Assembly: GCF_040807025.1 (NCBI RefSeq)
Contig: NC_090944.1
Coordinates: 118,808,738-118,872,737 of the forward strand
Source: Struthio camelus
Taxonomy: Eukaryota; Chordata; Aves; Struthioniformes; Struthionidae
DNA length: 64,000 nt
Direction: 5' to 3'
Shown: positions 35,601-44,486 of the stretch, piece after piece
Layout of the letters: every line of letters begins with the position of its first letter
Position numbering within the stretch: the first letter of the stretch is position 1
Notes under the pieces: generated by a model
Database searches by the model: none
Told to the model about the DNA's origin: nothing
What the model saw: the letters and a program-made list of their open reading frames with translations, nothing else
Translations under genes and position numbers: made by a program

Positions 35601-37798
35601 ATAAAGTTTCATACAGGAAAATTGTTAATAAAATGCAGAGAAAGTTGGATGTTTTAAACAGATTCTGTGGAGGGTGAGCTTTCTGTTTCAAAATGTAAAG
35701 CAGCCTTTCTTTATCGTGTTTGCAGACATCCATTTTCATTGGGCTGATAAATTTCTCACTTCTCTTCCGTGTTGATCACAGCGTGCTGTTTATCGTTGCT
35801 GTATTCTCGCTCAAATTATGTCTCACCGTTTAAAAAAAAAAAAAAAAAAAAAAGAGGCCCCAAACCTTGAAGTATAATCCATCTCTTAATTTCACACGCA
35901 TTTGCTCTTACACATTAAGTTTACTGGTCTTAGGTCACTTCATTCGGCTTCATTTCTATTAATCCGTAGACGTGTTTAAATTAGTTTTGAGATGTATGGT
36001 GGTGCTAACTGAACAGATACATATTTAATACATTTTGGAAGTTATTTGAGGAGTTACAGACAAAATCTTCTTAACTTTGACAATATTTACTATAAACTCA
36101 TGCTGTGCTACCACTATTTGTATTTTTTAACTGATTGCAAGCCTGGGTCATCTACTAAGTCTCCTTGTTATGATCAGAACAGGGTTTGTAGCTAGAGGTA
36201 ATATCTTTTATTTAGATCAGCTGATATTGCTGGAGAAATTAGCTGAGCTTTCAGATATGCTGTTACCTCGTTTGCAAGCTCTGTCTTGCTTGTGTCCTTA
36301 GCCTGGTAATGGCTACAAAAAATACAAGTATTGTCTCCAGATATTTTTGTTAAGAACCATCCAGCACTACCACTGAACCCCTGATTGTAATCGTGAGCAC
36401 AGCCAAGCTCTAAAGAGAAGTTTTTAAAGATTACCCCTGTAGAGTGAAGTTAAAGCTTATTATCAAAGCAACAAAAGTAGTTTTTTTCAGCTGCTGCCCA
36501 TGGGGCACTTCAGTATACGTTATTTTATTTCTTTTCACACCACTAAGTTTTCTCACACAAAACTAAATTTGACAGTGAATACTTATATCTGATATTTAAT
36601 ACCTTTTTAGCCTCACCGTGTTTTACGCCATCCCATCATGTTGGGGGCAATGTTAAAACGATTTGTTTCACAAATGCAAAGGGTTTCTGAGTAACTGAGA
36701 GTTAGTATCTTTGAACATCATATGCTCTCATTGGATTCTAGACTAATCTCGTCCAGCTCAAACTACTGTTTTGCATTTTTTTCAAATTTGTAATAAATTA
36801 ATTACATTTCAATTATGAGGATACTAACTTAAATTTTTTGCTCCATTGAATTCCGCTGGAGCAGAGGAAGCATGTTGCTAGAGACTTTTTAATGTCTTTG
36901 AAAAAGAAATTGTTGTCGACTTTTGTTTACTGTATGTGAAAGAAAACAAATGTTCTTATACACGGAAGAGCAGTTCTGCCACCGCTTTTTGGTCTTTATG
37001 CTTCAACAATGCATACAGCATGGCTGTCTCTTTTGGTTTGTACTACTGCTCCTAGGCCATTCAAATGGCTAAATATAAAACACACAGTACAACTTGCTCG
37101 TTCCTTGGTCACTGCTGCCTTTAGAAATGATAAGTTATGTTTTTGCATGGTAATTATAAAACACTAAACAAGTGGCCACCAGCTGAAAAGGGTTCTGTTG
37201 TGAGTAGGTTCAGTTATTTGCTTGCAGTGAAAGGTTTGCTTGATGCTTTGCTTTAAGTGAACAGTAAATTAGGATACTGCATTTTGCATGTTCAATCTGT
37301 TGCATGCAAAGATAACTTTCTACTTTGCAGGACTGAATGTGAACCTTTCTGTGAACGTGTGACAGGTTAAAAATGCAAAGGAAGATGGCTTAAGTTCTCT
37401 CCTAGGTTCAGCAAACCTTGATTATGTCTGGTATTGTTTTTCCTTCTGATACGCACAGAAATTTAGGCCTCGTATGTATAAAAGTTGAGTGTATCTGCTT
37501 GTGACTTTAAAAATAATACCTGAGTATTTTGAATGCTAGGATGAATTTTAATGAGTGTAGGTGAGTAGATACCTCCAGTGAATTTCTTCCATCCCTCTCC
37601 ACTGTCCTTTCCTCTAAAAAATGTGTTTGTATATCTTTTTGCTCTACTAATAGGTAGAATGTATGTTAATGCGTGAGGGTTTTTTCAAGTCCTGATAAAT
37701 ACAATGAATAACATGAAATGCTTTTCTCTGCAGATGTGGAAGCTATACCAGAAAGCAGAAATGCAAAAAGCAGGTCTAGGGAGCAACAAAGCTCCTAA
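1706..37798 (+). CDS. CCDC88A: CCDC88A (girdin/GIV), 3' part of gene, 17 coding exons
   Basis: Girdin is a large cytosolic/membrane scaffold that binds actin and microtubules, is an Akt substrate, and activates G-alpha-i through a C-terminal GEM/GBA motif downstream of receptor tyrosine kinases. The N-terminal HOOK domain and first coiled-coil part lie upstream of the window. Spliced exons here give about 1334 residues, matching roughly residues 537-1870 of the human protein as I remember it. In order they encode: heptad-rich coiled coil (1706-16967); a basic segment with an RxRxxS Akt site (17226-17243, human S1416); the 84-nt cassette; Ser-rich exons; the GEM motif [11 protein letters not shown] with its key Phe at 29389-29391 (human F1685); and tyrosines at 33256-33258 and 33370-33372 (human Y1764 and Y1798). 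All exon phases join without frameshift. The paralogue CCDC88C (Daple) is excluded by the near-identity of the coil and tail to girdin. Confidence 0.96.
2777..3364 (+). other. CCDC88A intron
   Basis: Short AT-rich intron ending in a T/G-rich acceptor. Nothing else recognised. Confidence 0.85.
3365..3492 (+). CDS. CCDC88A: CCDC88A coiled-coil exon (128 nt)
   Basis: Acceptor taag, then [19 protein letters not shown] and onward to [10 protein letters not shown]; donor AG|gtgaga, phase 2. It continues the coil of the preceding exon and reads in frame into the exon at 7652. Confidence 0.95.
3493..7651 (+). other. CCDC88A intron (4.2 kb)
   Basis: Unique intronic sequence with a T homopolymer at about 4222-4246 and a CA/CG dinucleotide run at 7168-7199. 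No exon, RNA gene or transposon could be supported. Confidence 0.75.
7168..7199. repeat. CA/CG dinucleotide repeat
   Basis: About 12 CA units followed by alternating CG, a potential Z-DNA former; intronic in CCDC88A. Confidence 0.95.
7652..7793 (+). CDS. CCDC88A: CCDC88A coiled-coil exon (142 nt)
   Basis: Encodes (S)[18 protein letters not shown] through LRQELKT. Acceptor aatcag, donor aca|gtaagg, phase 0 at its end. Highly conserved girdin coil. Confidence 0.95.
7794..8674 (+). other. CCDC88A intron
   Basis: Contains a C-rich stretch near 7828-7842 and a tetranucleotide AAAT run near 8540-8567. No additional coding segment was recognised. Confidence 0.75.
8540..8567. repeat. AAAT tetranucleotide repeat
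   Basis: Roughly six units of aaat/taaa; intronic. Confidence 0.9.
8675..8851 (+). CDS. CCDC88A: CCDC88A coiled-coil exon (177 nt)
   Basis: Encodes [19 protein letters not shown] through DRLIEVERN, exactly 59 codons, phase 0 at both ends. A small insertion relative to the human protein as I remember it lies in the [13 protein letters not shown] part. Confidence 0.94.
8852..9454 (+). other. CCDC88A intron
   Basis: AT-rich, with an A homopolymer at about 9054-9076 and a T run at about 9201-9217. Nothing else seen. Confidence 0.8.
9455..9616 (+). CDS. CCDC88A: CCDC88A coiled-coil exon (162 nt)
   Basis: Encodes [19 protein letters not shown] through QTQNAKLQ, a Gln-rich coil, 54 codons, phase 0 at both ends. 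Acceptor caaag, donor cag|gtaatg. Confidence 0.95.
9617..13393 (+). other. CCDC88A intron (3.8 kb)
   Basis: Unique AT-rich intron. Short homopolymers only; no exon, RNA gene or mobile element identified. Confidence 0.75.
13394..13671 (+). CDS. CCDC88A: CCDC88A coiled-coil exon (278 nt)
   Basis: Encodes [19 protein letters not shown] through [10 protein letters not shown](R), donor AG|gtaagt, phase 2. Standard girdin coil. Confidence 0.95.
13884..14027 (+). CDS. CCDC88A: CCDC88A coiled-coil exon (144 nt)
   Basis: Encodes (R)[19 protein letters not shown] through YRRLRDEND(R). Acceptor gacag, donor AG|gtaaag. Separated from the preceding exon by a 212-nt intron. Confidence 0.94.
14028..15234 (+). 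other. CCDC88A intron
   Basis: Contains a T homopolymer at about 14890-14912 and a short near-palindrome at 14981-14999. An open frame runs upstream from the next exon into the intron but has no girdin character. Confidence 0.75.
15235..15421 (+). CDS. CCDC88A: CCDC88A coiled-coil exon (187 nt)
   Basis: Encodes (R)[19 protein letters not shown] through [10 protein letters not shown], acceptor ccag, donor gag|gtatgt, phase 0 at its end. Confidence 0.95.
15422..16120 (+). other. CCDC88A intron
   Basis: Ordinary AT-rich intron with a C run near 15830-15843. Nothing else seen. Confidence 0.8.
16121..16266 (+). CDS. CCDC88A: CCDC88A coiled-coil exon (146 nt)
   Basis: Encodes [19 protein letters not shown] through FHVEQRQY(I), donor AT|gtgagt, phase 2. 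Confidence 0.95.
16267..16874 (+). other. CCDC88A intron
   Basis: AT-rich intron; no additional element recognised. Confidence 0.8.
16875..16967 (+). CDS. CCDC88A: CCDC88A end-of-coil exon (93 nt)
   Basis: Encodes (I)[19 protein letters not shown] then [11 protein letters not shown](R). This is where the helical coil gives way to the Pro/Arg-rich hinge. Donor AG|gtactg. Confidence 0.94.
17165..17379 (+). CDS. CCDC88A: CCDC88A basic segment and Akt-site exon (215 nt)
   Basis: Encodes (R)[19 protein letters not shown], a basic stretch known in girdin to bind membrane phosphoinositides, then [13 protein letters not shown]. This keeps the RxRxxS Akt consensus (Ser codon 17241-17243, human S1416). 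The rest is Ser/Gln/Asp-rich up to GTKKSS. The donor is A|gtaagt at 17380 (phase 1), which is compatible with joining either the cassette at 24924 or the exon at 26044. Confidence 0.95.
19285..19330. repeat. TA dinucleotide repeat
   Basis: About 11 perfect TA units followed by imperfect CATATA; intronic. Confidence 0.9.
23608..23667. repeat. TG and TA dinucleotide repeats
   Basis: Two short GT runs and a TA run close together; intronic. Confidence 0.9.
24924..25007 (+). CDS. CCDC88A: CCDC88A alternative cassette exon (84 nt, 28 codons)
   Basis: Acceptor ataaaag, then (A)TG GTT GCA..., reading [19 protein letters not shown] and onward to YRRSM(C or S); donor T|gtaaga. Exactly 84 nt, phase 1 at both ends. 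Spliced to 26044 it reads RRSMSMNDLVQ, as in the human long-numbered isoform I remember. Skipping it gives KKSSTMNDLVQ. The insert is strongly basic and sits between the membrane-binding segment and the Ser-rich tail. The upstream polypyrimidine tract is interrupted, consistent with regulated inclusion. Confidence 0.9.
25008..26043 (+). other. CCDC88A intron
   Basis: Contains poly-T at about 25180-25198, TG/CA-rich patches near 25230-25350 and a T/G-rich run at 25510-25542. No further coding segment is supported. Confidence 0.75.
26044..26247 (+). CDS. CCDC88A: CCDC88A tail exon (204 nt)
   Basis: Encodes (T/S)[18 protein letters not shown] through [10 protein letters not shown](D). Acceptor cccag, donor G|gtatag. 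Phase 1 in and out, length divisible by 3. Confidence 0.95.
26563..26634 (+). CDS. CCDC88A: CCDC88A tail exon (72 nt)
   Basis: Encodes (D)[19 protein letters not shown] then SRVH(A). Too short to show as a long open frame; found by matching the girdin tail and by splice signals (tatag acceptor, G|gtaaga donor). Phase 1 both sides. Confidence 0.93.
27201..27287 (+). other. CCDC88A: Candidate cassette exon A of CCDC88A (87 nt, unconfirmed)
   Basis: Preceded by tattggatag and followed by the consensus donor gtaagt. Length is 29 codons. It is open in exactly the phase required (phase 1 in and out), so it can be inserted between VH(G/A) and SRPASLD without a frameshift. It would read (G)[19 protein letters not shown] then MCRVPCQIC(S), unusually Cys-rich for girdin. 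TGCATG lies at 27316-27321, just inside the downstream intron. I do not remember a girdin isoform with this peptide. Its polypyrimidine tract is short, as in regulated exons. It could be a chance open segment. Confidence 0.5.
27432..27488 (+). other. CCDC88A: Candidate cassette exon B of CCDC88A (57 nt, unconfirmed)
   Basis: Preceded by a long C/T-rich tract (about 27390-27428) and the acceptor cctatag, and followed by the strong donor gtaaga. It is 19 codons, phase 1 in and out, with no stop, and reads (V)[23 protein letters not shown] lies at 27517-27521 and TGCATG at 27539-27544 in the downstream intron. Because the length is a multiple of three and the phase fits, inclusion with or without exon A keeps the girdin frame. 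Not recognised from any isoform I remember. Confidence 0.55.
27642..27722 (+). CDS. CCDC88A: CCDC88A tail exon (81 nt)
   Basis: Encodes (A)[19 protein letters not shown] then ASLHEVK. Acceptor atttag, donor G|gtatgc; phase 1 both sides. A Ser/Asn-rich, probably disordered phosphorylation-prone segment. Confidence 0.94.
27723..29158 (+). other. CCDC88A intron
   Basis: AT-rich intron with a C run at about 27998-28009. No further exon is supported. Confidence 0.75.
29159..29424 (+). CDS. CCDC88A: CCDC88A GEM/GBA-motif exon (266 nt)
   Basis: Encodes (A)[19 protein letters not shown], then ... [20 protein letters not shown] and KSTSSE. The GBA/GEM helix [12 protein letters not shown] binds and activates G-alpha-i; its essential Phe (human F1685) is at 29389-29391. 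The SPGS kinase site (human S1674) and the Ser in FLEES (human S1689) are also kept. The acceptor is a tandem aagcag. Use of the first AG gives K-A-G-A-G, matching human; use of the second drops one Ala. Donor gag|gttagt. Confidence 0.95.
29425..33036 (+). other. CCDC88A intron (3.6 kb) carrying a CR1 LINE
   Basis: Contains the antisense CR1 fragment at 30794-31600 and an A homopolymer at 30139-30156. Otherwise unique sequence with no exon signal recognised. Confidence 0.8.
30794..31600 (-). mobile_element. CR1 LINE fragment (3' part of reverse transcriptase plus 3' end)
   Basis: The left edge (atagaatctcagaata) resembles the degraded reverse complement of the (ATTCTATG)n tail typical of CR1 3' ends, so the element is inserted antisense to CCDC88A. 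Read on the minus strand it carries broken pieces of the CR1 reverse transcriptase. One is a FADD-box relative, [18 protein letters not shown]; after it comes [20 protein letters not shown]. Another relates to the DFSKAFDTVSH/NWL region. Frames are shifted and the element is dead. CR1 is the dominant non-LTR retroposon of birds and other sauropsids. Confidence 0.9.
33037..33526 (+). CDS. CCDC88A: CCDC88A C-terminal tail exon, common part (490 nt)
   Basis: Encodes [20 protein letters not shown], then ... [11 protein letters not shown] ... [15 protein letters not shown] ... [20 protein letters not shown]. The two tyrosines known in human girdin to recruit PI3K p85 (Y1764 and Y1798) correspond to codons 33256-33258 and 33370-33372. 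At TCT A|gtgagt (33527) it can splice in phase to 37734, giving the short C-terminus, or be read through into the long end. Confidence 0.95.
33527..34068 (+). CDS. CCDC88A: CCDC88A long C-terminal extension ending in a PDZ-binding motif
   Basis: If the 33527 donor is not used, the frame stays open for about 180 codons to TGA at 34066-34068. It starts [15 protein letters not shown] and ends [11 protein letters not shown]-terminal Gly-Cys-Val is the PDZ-binding motif known from the paralogue Daple (CCDC88C), and a long girdin isoform with a PDZ-binding motif has been described. An open stretch this long in AT-rich sequence, ending in exactly that tripeptide, is very unlikely by chance. It is followed by its own candidate poly(A) signals. 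This would make the exon a composite terminal exon. Confidence 0.88.
34698..34703 (+). terminator. Candidate poly(A) signal for the long CCDC88A isoform
   Basis: AATAAA about 630 nt downstream of the long-form stop codon. One of two candidates; use cannot be decided from sequence. Confidence 0.4.
34956..34961 (+). terminator. Candidate poly(A) signal for the long CCDC88A isoform
   Basis: AATAAA followed within about 40 nt by a T-rich tract (34990-35000), the usual arrangement of a used polyadenylation site, about 890 nt after the long-form stop. Confidence 0.5.
37734..37798 (+). CDS. CCDC88A: CCDC88A short-isoform terminal coding exon
   Basis: Acceptor ctctgcag, then (N)[19 protein letters not shown] and a final S, followed by TAA at 37796-37798. 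This matches the human girdin C-terminus [13 protein letters not shown] closely. It joins in phase with TCT A| at 33526. The 3' UTR follows. Confidence 0.95.
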
Positions 37799-40700
37799 TT
37801 CTATTACCCACTACATGAGATGTGGGCCAAGTGGTGAGTTTCCTGCCCAAAATGTAAATGAGATTAATTTCATTTACAACAAACTAACAGCATTACATGT
37901 AAGAACAAGTGCACATTGCATTAACCAGATGTAAATACTGCTTGCTTAACTGGCTTCTATCTTGCTTATTAGTTAAGCCAGAACAGGCTGTTTTAGTTCA
38001 GTTATTTTGCCTATGTACGCAGGGGACATCATCCCGTTTCTCATTTTGCCTGTAATAATGCCATTTTTGTTTTTCAAATTTCTCTCTAAGAGGAAAGTTC
38101 AATAAAATCAGATTGTTCAGTAAATTGAAGCAGATCTCGGAAAGTAACAGATTAAAAGAACAGTTTAACAAAACAGTTTAGTTTTATAAGCTGTTCTATG
38201 CTATAGGGAAAGTGCCTTTATAGAAAGAGCTTGTCTTTGGTGTTCTGTCCTTCTCTTGACCTCATTAAAACATCTTTGGTGCATGCTGTTAGTGCTGTTA
38301 GTTCTGTTAGTTACTTAACTCTGTATTTTAAAATTCTACGCTTTAAGCTTTTCTTATGTTCTCTCTCCTTTTTCTGCCTTTCAACTGAACACAGAGAGAA
38401 AAGTGTCCTTCAGTATCTCAATAAGAAGCCTTTATTTCTGAAGTAACAAGACAGCGACTGTAGGAGTCATTAATAAAAATTAAGGGAATTTTTTTACAAT
38501 TCTTCATGACTAGAGCAGGCAAGAAATAAAAACCTACCTACCTACCTTCCTTCCTTGAATCAAGGAGCTCTACTGGAGTCTACTGCCGAAAATTGTTAAA
38601 TGGTCTTAGGAATTATTGCACATTGCACTGTTAAGATCTACTGAATAAAGGACAGTTCTCATCTCTCTAAGGACCATGAATTTTAAGGTATCAAGAATTG
38701 CTCCAGGAAAAAAATACTTCTTTCTTCTTCTGTTTATGAAATTAGCCACTGATTTGCTTAAGCTTCCGCTAGTAATTAGCCAAAAACACCCCATAACTAG
38801 CAGTTTATGTTTAGTTCTGTAAATCTGCAATAAATGCTGTAGTATTTTGTTGAAATTGACTGTATATACAGATACAAAAACCTCACAGCTTACTGGCACT
38901 TCACTGCCTTATTTGGTTAGCGTAATCCGCATGAAATTGCTCTGAAAAAAAAGTTTATGCTGTTTTTTCTTTTTTTGCGTACTGCAAGAGAAAATTCTGT
39001 TTACATATGTGGAAAAAATTCAATAACTAACAAAATGGGAGTTATGGAATATCACATTATATGGAAGTTAATGTTTGTCACTTGTGTTCTTTACATTCCC
39101 AAGTTATTCTGCGTATATATATATTCAGATGTTTTTGACAGGAAATTGTCAGATATGATTTTTCTATAACTTTGGTTTTTGTTTTTTTTTAATAAGGTTG
39201 TTTTCAACAAATGGCATTTCCAGGATAAGATTGTCTTATGATGTTTGTGTGTTAACTAATTTCTTTTTTTTTATTGTTTATCTTTTGACATGAGCTGATT
39301 GTGGCTTAGGAGATTTCTTAATGGCAAAAAGAAATGTAAATAATATCATATGCATTTTACAATCAATCCCCCTAAGGTTATCTTTTTATTAGTAAGATAT
39401 GTTTTGTTTGTTATTGATTCACATTAAAGTCAACAAATGTTATTGGTACTTTTAATGCTTGTATACATTTGTTGTCTTGAAAACATTTGCGGAGAGCTCA
39501 AAGGAAGCCTGATCTAAAAAAAAAAAAAAAAAGCAGATCTAAAATTTTATTAACTATCACAATTTTCTTTTGTTGCAAATCAATAAGCACATTTATATTT
39601 CTGTTTTAAAGATGTAAGTTAACAGCGTAGCCTCCCAGTGTCCAGTCTTTCAAACAGGCACATACGTAACTTTCACCTACAGCTATCTCCATTCACATAA
39701 GTAAAGGTAAGCATGACTAAATATTTGTAGAACTAGGGTTACAGGCTGCTTCTCAGTTGAATCACGCTACTGCTTTGACGGTATGAGAGAGCTGCTACAA
39801 CTGACTTTAACCTAATAATAACTTGTTTTTTTGAGGCTTTCAGGCTTTAACATTTGTAAAGTCTCAAGCTGTCAGTGACTAATGGGAACAGAATCATCTT
39901 TCACTCGACAATGCAGTTCGATAGATGTAAAAGCATCCCAGCAAGTCACTTTGATTGAACTGAAATTTTGTCAAAAAGGGGAGAAAAAGGAAAGGTCGGT
40001 CAGCTTTAGAAAGGGAAATGTTTATATTCTTTTTCTTAAGGTGATTTCATCATCAGCACTTTTTTTTCCTGATAGAAAATGTTGCAAGTTCAAGAATCAA
40101 AACAGAATACTTTCTTTTGACGCTATAAATGTTTATTCAGCCTGAGATTTTCTTCCATGGCGAATGAAAACTACTTTTTAAGTGAAACAAGACAAATTTT
40201 GCAGCTCTCCACCATATAGAATTTCCATTCTTTGTATATTTCTAAAGACATTTCTGGTATTTTATTAAATCCATGGGTTTATTTTGATTGCCAGCTCATA
40301 CAAGCATCCAGTTCTGCTCCCCTTATTCTCAGTGTCAGATTCTCACTGATTTCAGTGGAAGCATCATGAGCTTTGCAGGGTATCAGCACTCCGCTGAGCA
40401 ATCCCGTGAGTGGTCAGAAGCCCGGAGCACTCCTGAACTCCAGCACTATTCAGCCATGACGTTTCTGTGAGCGGCCTGATATCAGTTGCATATGAATTAA
40501 TTTCCCTGTGGTAACGGATATCATGACATCCCTGAGAGGGATTCAGGGCATTCCAGACTGTGCAGTGACAGCTACCGGATGTCACCAAAATGGCAGGTGA
40601 GATGCATGGCACTGGCTAGAGCAGGTGCGGTTTGTCAGGGCCTGTATATACTACTACAGGTAATCCAGGTGTTCCTGAATGCATTTAAAGCTCGGGGCAT

Positions 40701-42330
40701 AGGTGAGTTTTTCCCACAGTACCAAATGAGCCAGACATAGGCCTGACATGCTCTAGGAGAAAAGTATTATAAGCAGTGAGAACTTGGTGTTAAGCCTGAT
40801 TTCTGTGCCGTTCCTTTACTGCAATGTAAGCAGCTATGAAGACTGAAGGAAAAGCTGCCTTTACATAATTTAGTACACATACAAAGTCTCTAATGCCACT
40901 AGCCATTATTAAAAAGATAGCTGTTATGAAAGAGAATTGAAATGCCCTAAATATTAGGAAAACATCTCTGATTTTAAATTCTTCCACTTTCAGACTCGTT
41001 TCAGGGTCTGATTGTTACTGGATTCTCTTAGCTCTCCTTGAAAACATTGAGGATTGATACATTTCACACTATTAAACCCTAACTTACTAATAGTGTCGCT
41101 GTTTTTCAGATGAGCATGCATGTCCTGAATTAACAGATTTAAACTGGAGTGCCAAATGCTCTTTGTATTCACAGAATTTGTGCAGTTGTATATGCTTAGC
41201 TGTATCAGATGCTCAAAGATCCTGGGAACGTATGCGAGAATGGCACATTACTGTGGCTGTTGCATGGCGCTTGGTCTCATCTTCTGAGAGAGACGCTGTT
41301 GGGTACGCTTAAGCTTCTGTGCTCGCCACGTGTGTCTGTGTCGTTTTTTCTCAACATGGGTGTCTCCTGATTTTTCATTTTTTACCTCTTTTCTGTATTC
41401 ATCAAGTTGTCCAAGGTTGCCTATCGCAGTTTCCTACCTTTGCTTTGTGCGTGTTGTTACGCCTTTTTTTAAAACATCTGTGCAGTCACTACCAGGGTTT
41501 AGTTACAAACGATATTGTTACTATTAAGCTGATAATGTGTATTAGAAGTGAAATCCTTTCATGAAAAATGTAAGTCAAGTTTTCCTCGTTTGAGGAAATA
41601 AGCATGGATTTGAGAGAGAGGCAATAAAATTCATCCTTAAACTTCCTACTAGGTCGGAGTTCAGCATAGGTCAGATTTGTGTGCAGTAGTCCTGACTACT
41701 GTATGCCTCTATAAGCAGGTTTCAAGCCACTTTATCCACATCAGTACAGAAGCCAGAGCTTTTTTTTTATTTGTATTCACTAAGTTAGCCAAAAACAACA
41801 CAGGAACACATTTGCATTTAGGAGATCGAAATCTACTTCTCCCAACACTGTCTTGTGCAAAGCAGTTCCAGAACAGAGGAACAGTCAGGAGGGTTCTCCA
41901 TGGTCTGATTTTTTTTTTTTTTTTGAACTATACAAAACTTACATAAAGCATTTCAACTTTTCAGTTTATGCCCTTAAAAAAAAAAAAAAAAAAGGGACAA
42001 TTTATTTCATTTGGGAGACACTTCACCTTTTCTGAAACAAATTCCCAGGGGAATAACAGCTGCTGGGCAGCATACAGTAAAACTGCCCAACAGTTGCCAA
42101 ATCTGTCACTGTAAGTTCAAGATAACAAAAGATGTGGTGATACCGTACAATATATAATTTGCATTTACTTTTCTGATAAAGCTTAGTGTGCTGGAGATTT
42201 GCTAACATTCCCAGCGTGTTTTTTTTCTTTTTTTTTTTTTTTTCAAGACATGATGCAGCCTCAACAAAGGAGCTCATGTGTGATTCTTAGAGTTAGATGA
42301 TAATGTATATGTAAATAATACTTTGATATT

Positions 42331-42336
42331 AATAAA
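42331..42336 (+). terminator. Candidate distal poly(A) signal, CCDC88A short isoform
   Basis: AATAAA about 4.5 kb after the stop, in AT-rich sequence, with a GT-containing stretch just downstream (aggtgtg). A long 3' UTR is usual for this gene, but the choice among the hexamers is a guess. Confidence 0.3.
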
Positions 42337-44450
42337 ACTGCCTTAAAGGAATGTACCTAGGTGTGAAACAGAACTTTTAAAAGCTCTTATTTAAAACTGT
42401 AATTTCCTTTAAGTATTGATTGAGGAACTTTTTAATGATTGCCATTGTGTACATTTACTAATACGTTATTAAAATGCCAAACCAAATAATTTTTATTCTT
42501 ATTCTACGTGTGTACGTTTATGCACACTTTTTCTGGAAAGTGATGTTACTGGAAGGATGTTGGTGTTAAGTAATGGCTTTGTGGTCAGTTGGTAATGTGT
42601 TCAGTATTTCTTCTGGAAGGCAACCTATAAAACTGTAGCAGAATTCTTCTGGACAGTGTGTAGTTTGTTTTGTGCTGTTTATTTGTGAAGACCAGTAGCT
42701 TTGAACTCTACATTATTATAGTATTACTTTAAAAAGACATAAGGAAATGCAGGAGGAAATCATTACACGTTTCCCCAATGCAGTACTTGAAGCTTTGATT
42801 TTGCTTGGCCATTATTTTTGCTGAGACAAGCCTCAGAATTACTTTCCAGGGAAGAAGATAGTTAAATTTTAGATTGTATAGACTTTTAAGATTTGTGAAG
42901 CATAGTAAACTGCACTGTTATGCACGTCTTTCACATTTAAAGCTTTCTGGATTTAAAAAGCAAAGTTGACAAATTTACTCTAATTTTTTTTTTTTTTTTT
43001 TTTGGAAGTGATAAAGGATTTGGGGTACCTCAAAGAAGAAATCTTAAAGGGAAGGGAGTGTGTGTGTCAGGCAGTGGGTAAGAAGACCTTTAACTTTTAC
43101 AGACGCTTGACCATGTATCTTAACATCTTACTATTTTAGTAACAAGTTTGTTAATCCAGAGTTCTTTAGGCAATTCATTAATTAACCTGCTTCGCAAATA
43201 TCAGATGTTCCTCTCAGTTTTCTATTTAACAACAAAATATAAAATCACAGGTACCTGGACAGTTTTCTAGTGACTTCCTATAGGTTTCTATTTGTTGAAC
43301 ACTTTCTGGGTCACATTCTTTGCATTTGATAAAACTGCCATTGTAGATGGGGTTGTTTTGTATCTTTCTAGACAGGAGAATTTGAACTGCTGTATTATGG
43401 AACATTTTGTAGATCAATTCACATCTCTGAACACAGGTGCCAAAATATTCTGAAATGAAGGGGAACGCGTTAAGGTTGTTTGTCAAGTAACTTGCGTTGC
43501 CCTAGAAGATGCTTTCTCTTCAACTAGTTAATGGTAGTTGTTCGTTCTATAGAATTTAAGATCTCATTTTCTTAGTAGAAAAGAACATAACTGTTGATGT
43601 TCTTAGCTCATAGAACAGCCTTGGCAATATATAATGAAACAGTCCAATTGGTTTGATTTTGCCTTGTCTTTATTTGAAATGTTTCATTTTATCACTTTTA
43701 CTACTAGGTCCTTCAGTATGATGTAGTAGCAAATAGTAATCCAAGATTGCAAGTCTTTTTATGTCTTCTTTTATTCCATTTTCTGTATTACATTTGTTTT
43801 CTGTCTCAACCTGTGTTCATACTACTGTTTGCCTTTTAGGCATATTTCTTACATGAGTAGACATTTTCATTAGGCTCTTTTCGGCAGCCTTTTTTCCTGT
43901 CATCTTCAAATTTTGTCCCTCACTTTCACAGCTCCCTTATCCTTGGGTTTTATATGGGTACTCATTGGCACAGTATATTTACTGGACTTTGTGGAGTTTC
44001 TGCTGCTTCTCTGTCTTTGATACAAAGAAAATCTATTTGAAAGGAGTTTTATTCGTTCGGGAAGGAGAGGAGAAGGAATTTATTGGGAGGAGAAGGAATT
44101 TAATAGATGAGGAATTTAATGCTGAGAATGTGTTGGTCTTGTTCTTGCGATAGTAGATGCTTTTCTGTACTAAATAGATATCATCTATTTAATGCCAAAT
44201 CAGCCTCCCCACAGCCTCTTAAAACACATGGATGTTTCTGTGTGCAGTCCCCCTCTCCTGTGCAGAAGGGAATGTCTCAGGTACATCTGCTGTTGTACCT
44301 TTCTTCCCATTTCTGTAGGTGCTTCCTGTATGCTGGCTAAGGCTACAGTGCAGCAGAGAACATGCATGTCCTCCACTGGTGCGTGAATCAGTAGAAATTG
44401 TATACAGAAGTTAATACAGTCCCTGCTTGTATTAACTTTCTTCCCAGTTG

Positions 44451-44486
44451 TCACCAGCAAATCACCAGCAAGTCACCAGCAAATCC
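44451..44486. repeat. Short tandem repeat, 11-bp unit x3
   Basis: Three copies of tcaccagcaa(a/g) in a row. Non-coding; no function evident. Confidence 0.85.

Larger units (their letters stand above)
34069..37733 (+). other. 3' UTR of long isoform, then intron of short isoform
   Basis: The first ~900 nt would be the 3' UTR of the read-through transcript. The whole stretch from 33527 is intron when the short end is made. An A homopolymer lies at about 35832-35853. No other gene seen. Confidence 0.7.
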
